Of a DNA stretch of 64,000 bases, positions 50,554 through 58,917 are shown one piece after another (the first letter of the stretch is position 1; each line of letters starts with the position of its first letter). Under the pieces are notes generated by a model, which worked only from the letters and a program-made list of their open reading frames with translations, did not search any database and was not told where the DNA came from. The position numbers and the translations under genes are program-made. The stretch is from Betaproteobacteria bacterium (GTDB taxonomy: Bacteria; Pseudomonadota; Gammaproteobacteria; Burkholderiales; Casimicrobiaceae): NCBI GenBank assembly GCA_027492485.1, contig JAPUER010000066.1:96514-160513 (forward strand), read 5' to 3'.

Positions 50554-53500
50554 ATGACACTGCGCGAACATGCCCGCCAGGCATTTACATGGGTTGCTGC
50601 GGCCCTGGTCGCTACCCTTACCTTGAGCGCGCAGGCACAGGTGTGTGGCACGGCGGTCAGCTGCTCCGATCAGCGTATCGATGAGTATCGCCATGAAAGC
50701 GGCGTTCACATTTACCTCATTTGCGCGGCAGACAAGACGGCGGTAGATGCGGCTAACCAGATCAAGGCCGGCACCTTCGCCAAAACCGACCGCGTTATCG
50801 ACAGCACGGCTATCGCCGGAGCTACGGACGCGCGCGGGCTGCAGCGTTACTTCTTCGCCGCGAGAACCGGTGCCAGCTTCGCATCGCGGCACTTCTATAC
50901 AGTGCTCGCGCAGGAAGAGGCAGCGCTCGACGCCAACCTCGGTGTGAACACCAACGCCACGTTTGCGACGTGCAAGGAGGGGCGAGCGGGCAGTTTCGGT
51001 ATTCCAGTACTGCCAGCATCGGAAACGGGAAGCACCAACCCGAGTTACGCATTGGCGAAATGTGCCGCAAGTCAACGACCGGTGTGGCGCGTTTTCCGCA
51101 ACACTGCGACAGCGGCAGAACCGATCCAGCACCGATTCAGCGATCGCTACGCGGACGTTCTGACGTTCCAGGCGCAGGGCTACGACCTTGAGTCCGTCCG
51201 CTTTTGCGCCGGCGACAGTAGCTACCGTCTGGCCACCGCCATCGCTCCGCTTTCCAGCGTGGCGCTGGCCGCTGGCGGCACAGCGCGGTTTCGCATTACG
51301 GTCACTGCCGACAGCGAAGTGGCCGGTGCTCCGCTGCTTCCGAGCGGCACGCTCGCCTTTGGCTGGCCGGACGGTGTATCTGCCAGCCCGGTCGCCGGTC
51401 ATTCGTGTACGTCGGTCGCGCAACTCCCGGCCGTGACCGGTGGCGCCAACACACGCATGGCGTGTACCTTTGCTTCAAGTACGACGAGCAACCAGTTCAG
51501 CATGGACGTCGACCTGGCCGCGTCGGGCAGTTACGTTGCGACGCCGGTACCGTTGCTGCGCGCCGCCGCGACGACTCGCCAGACGACCAGCGGTGGCGCC
51601 GCCACCGACGGTATCGCCAGCGCAGCGGAACTGGCGGCCTGCGCAGCTAACGCGACGCCCGCCTACCCCTGTTCGGTGTTGGCCGCGAACGCCACGGCCG
51701 CGCAGTCATCGACGCAAGCATTTACTGTCAAGAGCGTCACTGTGACCGGTGCCAGCACTGGCACCCTGCAGATCGACTCCACCGTGTTGGCGCAAATCGC
51801 TAACCGCGACTATATCGACAACATCTACCACAAGCTCAACACCGAAAGTGCCTGGACGCGTCTCGGTGGCGTGCGCTCGCGAAGCGTTGACGGCGATCGC
51901 ATAGTTACCCAATTCCTTACGCTGGCGGCGGATCGTCGGGGCGCTGCCAAAATTCGCTGGTGCTCCGGCACCTCGGCTCCCAGCGACCCGAGCACCGCAA
52001 CGGCAGGTCCCGCCGACCCAGCCTGTGCGGAGAGTGCGCAATTCACCACGCCCGCCCAATCAACGCTGGCGCTGACCGTCGGTCAGGTCGGCATTGCTGG
52101 GGCAAGCACTGGAACGATCAACGTATCCGCCGCGATCGGTTCGAACACCACCGGCGACGCATATATCGCATACGCTTATTTCCGCACTGCGAGCGGTAGC
52201 TGGACTCAGATCGACGGCGTGCAGCAAACCAGCAATGCTTCAACACAAACGTATCAGATCAACTACACGGTACCGAGCACGCTGCGCGGCGCTGCGTACG
52301 TGCGCGTGTGCGCGGCGAGTGCCGCGATCGGAGACCCATCCAGCATCGGTTCCGGCCCGTCGAACCCCGCCTGCTCGGAAAGCGCGCAGTTCACGACCCC
52401 CGACGTAGTCAACACGCCCACGCTGCAACTGACCATCGGCGCGATCCAGGTGAGTGGTGCCGACACTGCCTCCCTGTCGGTGAACGCATCGGTGGGCAGC
52501 AATACGAGCGGCCAGCGCGTCTTTGCCCGACTGTTCTTCAAGCAAGTCAACGACAGCAACTGGACACAGGTGACATTCGGTGGCGGTTTTGACACTACAG
52601 GGGCGACGCAGACGACCCCAAGCCTCGTCTACACGGTACCGGAAAACATGCGCGGTGGAGCGACGGTGGCAATTTGTGTTGGCGCACCTGCGCCGTCGGG
52701 CGTTACCGCCGGGACTGGCCCCGGCAATCCAGTATGTGTCGTGAGCGATACGTTCTCCACGCCACCGGCGACCGCGCCGATTACCGCGACGCTTGCTGCC
52801 CCATCGTCTACCCGGCTTGGCGTTGCCAGTAGCTGGGCTTTGGCGGCTGCGGCCGACACCGCGCCAGTGGCAGGGCCGTTGTACCTGGATCTAGTCGTTC
52901 CCGCGAACTGGCAATTCGGTGGTGTTGTCGTCAACAATCAGGCGCTCGCCTGCACCAACGGCGCAACCGCACAGTTACAACGTTGCACACTGGTCGGCGC
53001 CTCGATGTCGCTGCCGACCGGTGCCGGGCTCTCGGGCGCCATCACCCTAACACCTGTCGCCGGCGCCGGCGGGACATCCGGAACTTTGGTGGCTCGCGTG
53101 ACCGCTTCGGCTTCGCCGCCAAGTTCTGCGTTCGCCTGCGGTGGCAGCGAGACAGCCTGCCGAAGTGCCAGCGCAACGCCGGCGTACGTGGATCTGGTGG
53201 CGCAGCCGTCGCCGCAGAGCAATCCTCCGGGCGCAAGCGCGGTGTTGCCGTTGACCTGTACTAATGCCGGCAGCCGACCAACGCCTGCGACTGCCGTATG
53301 TCGTATCGAAGTCACCTACACCGATGGCAGCACCGATGCCCAACCCGCAGTCGGCCAGCCCAATTGGACCGATGCCGGCGCCAGCAAGACGGTTTCTTTG
53401 TGTGGGGCGAGTGCTACGGGCAGTTGTTTGCTCACGCTGAACGCGTCGAAGACACCGCGGCTCATTACGCTGCGCGCCACCATGGACGCCCCGGTCAGCG

Positions 53501-54351
53501 AGCCGGACAACAACGCCGCCAATGACGCGCAGGTCATCTATGACGGCGCGCCGCCGGCAGCACCAACCGTGAGCGTATCCGGCATGCCGACGACCGCGAA
53601 TGTCGGAAATGCGTACAACGGTCAGTTTACGTGCACAGGCAGCAATCGACTGCAGGATTTCGCCTGCGGCGTCAGTGCAAACACGCCGCTGCCGGCCGGC
53701 TTGCAAGTCGTGTCGCCGTGCAACGATTCAACGGTGGGCTCGGTGCGCACGATCACCTGCACGGTGAGCGGCACGCCAATCACCGCTGCGGCAGGGCAGA
53801 CGGTGACCATCAACGCAACCAGCAGCAACGCGACACCGGCGACGGTGCCCGGCAGCGTCACCATCGCGGTCGTGTCCGGACCGGCTGCCTGCGCGGCACC
53901 GCCAGCTAACAGCGAACTGTACGACACCGTGGATTCCAATGGTCGCGGCATTACGATCATGGCCTTGCCAACGGGCTATACCCGATACATCAAGCTAGTT
54001 CCGGGCCCTGGGTGGCAAGATGCAGCGCGATACCAGTTGGGCAAGGAGTATGTTGACTACATCATCCCGCGCATTGCCGCCGGCTGGACGGGCGAATGGG
54101 GAATTTCGCGGTGTCCGGGTGATCTGACGTCGAGCAATGTCGTTCAAAAGTCCCCGTATGACATCTATATGTTCTGGTACGGGCTTCCAGCTTCTGCAAC
54201 GCCTCTACCGTCGGCGCAGAATGGCGGCGCCAGCGGCTTGCCTGGCCTGCTGCTTCCGGAAGGGCAAGGCGGGCAGCCTTGGTACATAAATTTCCGTACC
54301 GATGTCTGCGACCCCAATGCACGTTGTCAAGCCTCATACCAAGTGTTTTAA
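50554..54351 (+). CDS. Large secreted repeat protein with DUF5648-like lobes
   Basis: This 1265-aa protein has a signal peptide (residues 1-29, ending LSAQAQ-V) after an AGGAG box. Residues ~40-215 carry DUF5648-like lobes (RYFFAARTGASFASRHFYTVLAQEEAAL; RPVWRVFRNTATAAEPIQHRFSDRYAD...GYDLESVRFCAG) shared with the proteins at 176 and 15705. Residues ~390-740 are three tandem ~115-aa modules, each starting V(T/G)GASTGT-like and ending with a Cys-containing PSxPxCxxSxxFTTP signature. Later come Ig-like domains, including a putative-Ig block (~1010-1115), and a C-terminal Trp/Cys-rich domain (ELYDTVDSNGRGITIMAL...). It is probably secreted or on the surface; the exact role is unknown. Confidence 0.78.
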   Translation: MTLREHARQAFTWVAAALVATLTLSAQAQVCGTAVSCSDQRIDEYRHESGVHIYLICAADKTAVDAANQIKAGTFAKTDRVIDSTAIAGATDARGLQRYFFAARTGASFASRHFYTVLAQEEAALDANLGVNTNATFATCKEGRAGSFGIPVLPASETGSTNPSYALAKCAASQRPVWRVFRNTATAAEPIQHRFSDRYADVLTFQAQGYDLESVRFCAGDSSYRLATAIAPLSSVALAAGGTARFRITVTADSEVAGAPLLPSGTLAFGWPDGVSASPVAGHSCTSVAQLPAVTGGANTRMACTFASSTTSNQFSMDVDLAASGSYVATPVPLLRAAATTRQTTSGGAATDGIASAAELAACAANATPAYPCSVLAANATAAQSSTQAFTVKSVTVTGASTGTLQIDSTVLAQIANRDYIDNIYHKLNTESAWTRLGGVRSRSVDGDRIVTQFLTLAADRRGAAKIRWCSGTSAPSDPSTATAGPADPACAESAQFTTPAQSTLALTVGQVGIAGASTGTINVSAAIGSNTTGDAYIAYAYFRTASGSWTQIDGVQQTSNASTQTYQINYTVPSTLRGAAYVRVCAASAAIGDPSSIGSGPSNPACSESAQFTTPDVVNTPTLQLTIGAIQVSGADTASLSVNASVGSNTSGQRVFARLFFKQVNDSNWTQVTFGGGFDTTGATQTTPSLVYTVPENMRGGATVAICVGAPAPSGVTAGTGPGNPVCVVSDTFSTPPATAPITATLAAPSSTRLGVASSWALAAAADTAPVAGPLYLDLVVPANWQFGGVVVNNQALACTNGATAQLQRCTLVGASMSLPTGAGLSGAITLTPVAGAGGTSGTLVARVTASASPPSSAFACGGSETACRSASATPAYVDLVAQPSPQSNPPGASAVLPLTCTNAGSRPTPATAVCRIEVTYTDGSTDAQPAVGQPNWTDAGASKTVSLCGASATGSCLLTLNASKTPRLITLRATMDAPVSEPDNNAANDAQVIYDGAPPAAPTVSVSGMPTTANVGNAYNGQFTCTGSNRLQDFACGVSANTPLPAGLQVVSPCNDSTVGSVRTITCTVSGTPITAAAGQTVTINATSSNATPATVPGSVTIAVVSGPAACAAPPANSELYDTVDSNGRGITIMALPTGYTRYIKLVPGPGWQDAARYQLGKEYVDYIIPRIAAGWTGEWGISRCPGDLTSSNVVQKSPYDIYMFWYGLPASATPLPSAQNGGASGLPGLLLPEGQGGQPWYINFRTDVCDPNARCQASYQVF

Positions 54352-54370
54352 CGTTCAAGAGGACGGTGGC

Positions 54371-55375
54371 GTGTTAGGGATTTTTGTACGTTGCGGTGCG
54401 CGTTGGTCACGTCATTGGCAAGCAATCGCACTCTTGGCGCCTCTGATGTGTATGAGTCAAGTCACATTGGGTCAAAACGGCATGGCCGCGTCACCGATAT
54501 CGTCACCGCCAGCGCCTGCTAAGGCAGTCGCGACGGCGGTATTAGCGATTGTCCCAGGAGCGAGTCTCAAAGGTAAGCTGGGCAACGTGACGGCGACAAG
54601 TGCAGAAATCGAGGCGGCCCTGATGCTACCCAGCGCATTGGCGATACCGCGCACCGCGGAACAGGTCCGTGATGCGGCCGAGCTGGTGCTTCTGCCCAAA
54701 CTTTGGGTACGCAGCGGCGAGGGCGAACGGCTGAGCGCGACGGAGGCGGTCTACGTGCAGCAGATGGCGGAGCTTGGGCGCCTGCGCGGCTGGTACGATG
54801 TTGCCGAAGCGCGTGCCGTTCGGCGTCTTGCAAGCGATCCGAAGGCATTGGAAGCACGTGCTCGTGAGGTATATCGCGAAAAATTGTTGCAGATTCCTGC
54901 TCCTTTAGTAGCCAGCATTACGGTGCTCGATGTTCAGTTTGCCAAGCACGGTTTTGACGGTTCGCTCGCGAGGTTGCGGGCTGTGCAAGAGATGCTCAAA
55001 TTAGGGCAATCGTTTGATGCCGTAGTTGGCCAGTTTTCGGACGATGGCCCGTCGACTGGGTCGGCGCTGACGGCACCGAGAGAAACCACGTATGCGGTCG
55101 ATCGAGACCAGCTTGAGGGGGCGCTGCGAACGGCGGTGTTTCGGGATCTCAAGCCCGGTGAAGTGTCCGGCCCGATCCCGGTCGCGACCGGTTTTGTCGT
55201 AGTGCGCCTCAACTCCCGCCAGCCGCGGGAGAAGCCGACCTTCGAGAGTATGCGTGCAACCATCGAGACTGAAATTCGTGCCGACGCAGTGAGCAGGGCA
55301 CGTACCGAAGCCCGTCACAGGCTGAGCATTGAATCGGCCGTACTTGACCAGCCACCTGCTCAGGACAAGAAGTAA
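54371..55375 (+). CDS. Periplasmic parvulin-type peptidyl-prolyl isomerase
   Basis: PPIases of this type help exported proteins fold. The 334-aa product has an N-terminal export signal (residues ~1-34, WQAIALLAPLMCMSQVTLG) and a SurA/PpiC-like layout: a helical N-domain and a parvulin domain at ~175-300 (LKLGQSFDAVVGQFSDDG; LEGALRTAVFRDLKPGEVSGPIPVATGFVVVRL). GTG start with an AGAGGA box, 19 bases after the large secreted protein. The longer frame from 54302 would overlap that gene. Co-location suggests it assists folding of the large protein. Confidence 0.85.
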   Translation: MLGIFVRCGARWSRHWQAIALLAPLMCMSQVTLGQNGMAASPISSPPAPAKAVATAVLAIVPGASLKGKLGNVTATSAEIEAALMLPSALAIPRTAEQVRDAAELVLLPKLWVRSGEGERLSATEAVYVQQMAELGRLRGWYDVAEARAVRRLASDPKALEARAREVYREKLLQIPAPLVASITVLDVQFAKHGFDGSLARLRAVQEMLKLGQSFDAVVGQFSDDGPSTGSALTAPRETTYAVDRDQLEGALRTAVFRDLKPGEVSGPIPVATGFVVVRLNSRQPREKPTFESMRATIETEIRADAVSRARTEARHRLSIESAVLDQPPAQDKK

Positions 55376-55449
55376 TCAAGCGATAGCCTGCGTTGCGCAA
55401 GCGTCAAGCCGCAATGATCTGCGTTACGACGAGTATGGTCAGGACATGT

Positions 55450-55632
55450 TTGAGGTTTTCATGATCCGCGCGAAACCGTACTACCGTTCACCCTGAGCGT
55501 AGCGAAGGGGACCCCATCTGGCATCAGACCCTCCGATCATCCTGAGCCTGCGAAGGACGCTACGCTCAGAGCCTGCCCCGGCGGAGGCCGGGGGCGAACC
55601 GGGGTTCTCGCCAGTTTGGGAAAGCCCAACAA
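55450..55632. repeat. MITE-like intergenic repeat, copy 3 (longest)
   Basis: It starts TGAGGTTTTCATGATCCGCG, passes CCGTTCACCCTGAGCGTAGC and CATCCTGAGCCTGCGAAGGA, and ends TTTGGGAAAGCCCAACA. Copies 1 and 2 match the same blocks. It sits directly upstream of the TPR-methyltransferase, 21 bases from its ATG, and may carry that gene's leader. Confidence 0.8.
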
Positions 55633-55652
55633 TAACGACCCAACAATTGACC

Positions 55653-56984
55653 ATGGCACTCTCAAGTTTTGCTGATCTCAACGACTTCGTGCGCCCGGAG
55701 TTGCGGCGAATCGAAAATCTGATTTCGCGTCGCGCGTTAACCGAAGCCGCCAGCGCCTTGACCCAGCTCGGTCGCAGCGCCCCGCGAGATTGGCGTGTTC
55801 CGCTGATCGGCATTCAGTTGGCGGAAGCTTCCGGCAATTTCGTGGCTGCGCGAGCCGCGGCGCAACGTACCCACGAGATGGCGCCGTCGGCGCCACTGGC
55901 GCAAATCGAATTTGCAAGGACGCTTTCTCGCGATGGAGAGCATGAACGTGCAGTGAGCCTCGCCCGACAGGCAATCGCCGTTGCCGAGGATGGCGATGAG
56001 TTGATTTTGTCGCGGGCTGTGGCGATCGGCAAGGCGGCCGAGGACTGGCCGTTTGTGCAGGATTGCTTGCAAAAGGCGCACCGGGCGAATCCAGATGATC
56101 TGAATGTGATGCGGGCTCTGGGCTTCAACGGCCTGTGTCTGCGTTCGTTCGGAGACGCGATCGGGTGGTATCGACGTTGCCTCGATGTCGATGCCGATGA
56201 CGAACTGGCGCTCTCCGGGCATGGCTGGGCACATCTGCAAACAGGACAACTCGAACGGGCGCAGGAGGATTATGCGCGTCTCGTCGAGAGACATCCCGAT
56301 AGTCAGGAGTACGCCTACTTCTTGTCCTTGGCACGTCGAGAAACGCCCGAATCGCAACCGGTTTCATTGGTGATGCGCAATGTTGAGAGCTATGCCGCAC
56401 GCTTCGACGACTGGGTGGGCGGTGCACTTGGCTACTACGCGCCGCGACGCGTGGCTGAGATGATCCGCGAAGCCTATCCGAAGGGCAACGGCTCGGTACT
56501 GGATTTGGGATGCGGCACAGGCATGCTGGCCGCGTACCTCGGCCCGATTACCGGTAGTATCGTAGGCGTGGATCTGTCGACAACGATGCTGGACCAGGCA
56601 GCGCAGCGCCATTACGACCGACTCCACCACTGCGATATCCGGGATGCGCTTCGCGATACCCCGGACATGCAGTACGAAGTGATCGCCGCGTGCGACGTCT
56701 TCATCTACCTCGGCAAACTCGACGAGCACGTCGGCAGCGCCGCGCGCATCTTGCGTCCAAACGGGCGGATCATCGCCACGTTTGAACAATCCGACGATGC
56801 GCCTTACGTGCTGCGGCCGACGGAACGGTACGCCCACAGCGTCGAATACGTAAGCCAGATTTTTGCCAACGCGGGATTGACGAATATCAGTGTCGAAATG
56901 CTGACACTTCGACATGAAGCCGGCGTCCCCGTGCCGGGATTCATCGCATGCGGGCAGCGGCCCATGCAGGCTGCCGACGCCTGA
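55653..56984 (+). CDS. TPR-fused SAM-dependent methyltransferase
   Basis: This 443-aa protein joins a TPR-type helical region (residues ~20-230, with FVAARAAAQRTHEMAPSAPLAQIEFARTLSRDGEHERAV and GHGWAHLQTGQLERAQEDYARLVERHPDS) to a class I methyltransferase (~240-440). Motif I is DLGCGTG at 284-290, followed by VGVDLSTTMLDQA and YEVIAACDVFIYLG. TPR-methyltransferase fusions are often near glycan or protein-modifying genes. A TTG six bases upstream is another possible start. Substrate is unknown. Confidence 0.85.
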   Translation: MALSSFADLNDFVRPELRRIENLISRRALTEAASALTQLGRSAPRDWRVPLIGIQLAEASGNFVAARAAAQRTHEMAPSAPLAQIEFARTLSRDGEHERAVSLARQAIAVAEDGDELILSRAVAIGKAAEDWPFVQDCLQKAHRANPDDLNVMRALGFNGLCLRSFGDAIGWYRRCLDVDADDELALSGHGWAHLQTGQLERAQEDYARLVERHPDSQEYAYFLSLARRETPESQPVSLVMRNVESYAARFDDWVGGALGYYAPRRVAEMIREAYPKGNGSVLDLGCGTGMLAAYLGPITGSIVGVDLSTTMLDQAAQRHYDRLHHCDIRDALRDTPDMQYEVIAACDVFIYLGKLDEHVGSAARILRPNGRIIATFEQSDDAPYVLRPTERYAHSVEYVSQIFANAGLTNISVEMLTLRHEAGVPVPGFIACGQRPMQAADA

Positions 56985-57021
56985 GCGTGGGCCTGGGCGG
57001 CAAAAATCGGATGCCGCGTAC

Positions 57022-58917
57022 TCAGGGTTTGGCTACGCCGAGCCAGGCGGAGATGTCACATTTCAGGGCGGTCTTCGTAGCGATACTGGCGTTGCCTGCC
57101 TCATTCAGCGGGGCCATGAATTCAAAGTAACGGAACTGCGCCAATTCACGTTGGCGATTCAGCGCGAGTGGTGTGCGCGACTCGAGTGCGGCCTCGATGT
57201 CAGATCGCTGGGCGTCCAGACATCGAAAAACAACGAAGAGATGCGGGCGCGTGGCGGCGGCCGAAGCACCTGGCGGTTGCGTCGAGTGCAATGTCTGTTC
57301 GACGCGTATTTCGGCGCCGGGCGCCAACGACGCGGGCTCGTAGTAGGAGTATCGGCGCCCCGGCGACCACGACTGTGTCTCGCCGACTTGCGCGCCGTTG
57401 ACTGCAATGCGCGCCGACGGCAGCGCCAGTAGCTTGACGTCTCCGAACTGTCGCTGAACGGCAATCGAGTCGGCCGGCTCGCCAGTTGTTACGAGGTAGC
57501 GCGGATCGTGCGGTTGACCGACCGGGGATCGAGCACAATCTGCGATCGTGAAACGCAACGTGAGATCTCGCAGCCAGAGCTCATCGAGTCCGACGAACCG
57601 CGAAGAAGCACACCCACCATCGTGGGCGACGAACGTCCGGTAACGGATCAACGCGCTGGCGAGCGGAATGTTGATTGCCTCGGTGTGACTGTTGTCGACG
57701 GGCAAGAACATGCCGCGTAGCCCGACGTTGTAGCGTTCGGTTCGCACCGCAGTTTCTTTGATGAGCAGCGGTAACGATATCGCGGCGACCATGGCCGGCA
57801 CGGCGAGCGCGTAGCCGGCGATTCGAAATTGATTGGCCAGTCGCGACCAACCGCAAGCGGAAAGTGCTGCGAATGCCGGCCACAGCGAGTCGAGATACCA
57901 GAAGCCCCAAGCCGACAAGATGGCGGTCGCAAACAGCGCGGACGCCGCGGTCGCCAGTAGCAGCAGCCGGAGTTCGCGGTGCGCTTGCGTCGAGCCGTAT
58001 ATTACGGCGAGCGCCAAACCAATGACCAGTGCGCCGGCACCTGCCAGGATTGGCGCTGGCGACAGCATTGCGCGAAGGTCGCGAAGTTCGAGCATGTGCG
58101 TCCAAGGCGTGCCCCAGAGCGCCGCCCAATGCGATGCCGAAAACAACCGTGCAATAGCGGCAGCCGAGTCAAAACTGTCCGGTGCGCCGGTAACGGCTTC
58201 CGGTGCGACGATGCCGTGCAGCGACACCCAGCCCACGGTCGCTACCGCCAGCAATAGCGCCGCGGCCCAGGTTGCCCGCTGGCGCCAAGCTGTGCGCGCG
58301 AGCACACCCGCCGCGATGCACGCGGGCACAACAATCACCACTGCGGACGGGTGCATCAGTACCGCGCACCATGCCATGACCAGCATGATCGGCATGGCAA
58401 CGGCTGGCCGCGTTCGCAACTGAAACCACGCGGCCAACATCAAGGTCACGAAGGAAAACGCGAGCGCCGAATTGCTGACCCCCGGAAAGACTACTGCGGA
58501 ATGCGGTGGCGCCGCCAGGGCACCGTAGACGGCCGCGGCCCCCCATCCTTCGCGGCGAGCCATCGACGCGGCCAGCGTTGCGATCGCGCCGGCAGCGAAC
58601 AATCCTGAAAAAAGAAATACCATCTGCTCATGGGGCCAAATTCGAAGCGGCAGCGCAAGCAGGTGGAAGTACAGCGGCGGCAATTGCCAGCGACCGGCAA
58701 ACGGCTGGCTGGCTAGAGGCCAATCGGCACCGGACGCGATATCCAATGCCACGCGGTAGTCGCGGACGTTGTCGACAGTGTGTAGGGTGTACCCCGGCCA
58801 GGAAAGGTAAAGCGTCGCCCAGAAAAGAAATATCGGCAGCGCGACGAAAACTGCGGCGCCGCCCTTGGGCGCTGGTGTGGAGGCGTGGATCGGCGACAGT
58901 GACGCGTAGCTACGCAA
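57022..58917 (-). CDS. Polytopic membrane protein, GT-C/PMT-like
   Basis: This 631-aa protein has about 10-12 predicted membrane segments in residues ~20-400 and a large soluble C-terminal domain (~410-631). The early loop has YTLHTVDNVRDYRVALDIA with Asp residues where GT-C enzymes (ArnT/PMT type) keep their catalytic Asp, then QLPPLYFHLLALPLRIWP, as in that superfamily. I infer transfer of a lipid-linked sugar to a periplasmic acceptor, but no decisive motif proves it. It overlaps the M14 carboxypeptidase gene by 8 bases and is convergent with the TPR-methyltransferase gene. Confidence 0.6.
   Translation of the reverse strand: MRSYASLSPIHASTPAPKGGAAVFVALPIFLFWATLYLSWPGYTLHTVDNVRDYRVALDIASGADWPLASQPFAGRWQLPPLYFHLLALPLRIWPHEQMVFLFSGLFAAGAIATLAASMARREGWGAAAVYGALAAPPHSAVVFPGVSNSALAFSFVTLMLAAWFQLRTRPAVAMPIMLVMAWCAVLMHPSAVVIVVPACIAAGVLARTAWRQRATWAAALLLAVATVGWVSLHGIVAPEAVTGAPDSFDSAAAIARLFSASHWAALWGTPWTHMLELRDLRAMLSPAPILAGAGALVIGLALAVIYGSTQAHRELRLLLLATAASALFATAILSAWGFWYLDSLWPAFAALSACGWSRLANQFRIAGYALAVPAMVAAISLPLLIKETAVRTERYNVGLRGMFLPVDNSHTEAINIPLASALIRYRTFVAHDGGCASSRFVGLDELWLRDLTLRFTIADCARSPVGQPHDPRYLVTTGEPADSIAVQRQFGDVKLLALPSARIAVNGAQVGETQSWSPGRRYSYYEPASLAPGAEIRVEQTLHSTQPPGASAAATRPHLFVVFRCLDAQRSDIEAALESRTPLALNRQRELAQFRYFEFMAPLNEAGNASIATKTALKCDISAWLGVAKP

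Noticed and set aside
54302-54370. Upstream ATG start for the parvulin isomerase
   Set aside because: It overlaps the large secreted protein gene; the GTG at 54371 has a ribosome site and leads directly into the signal peptide.
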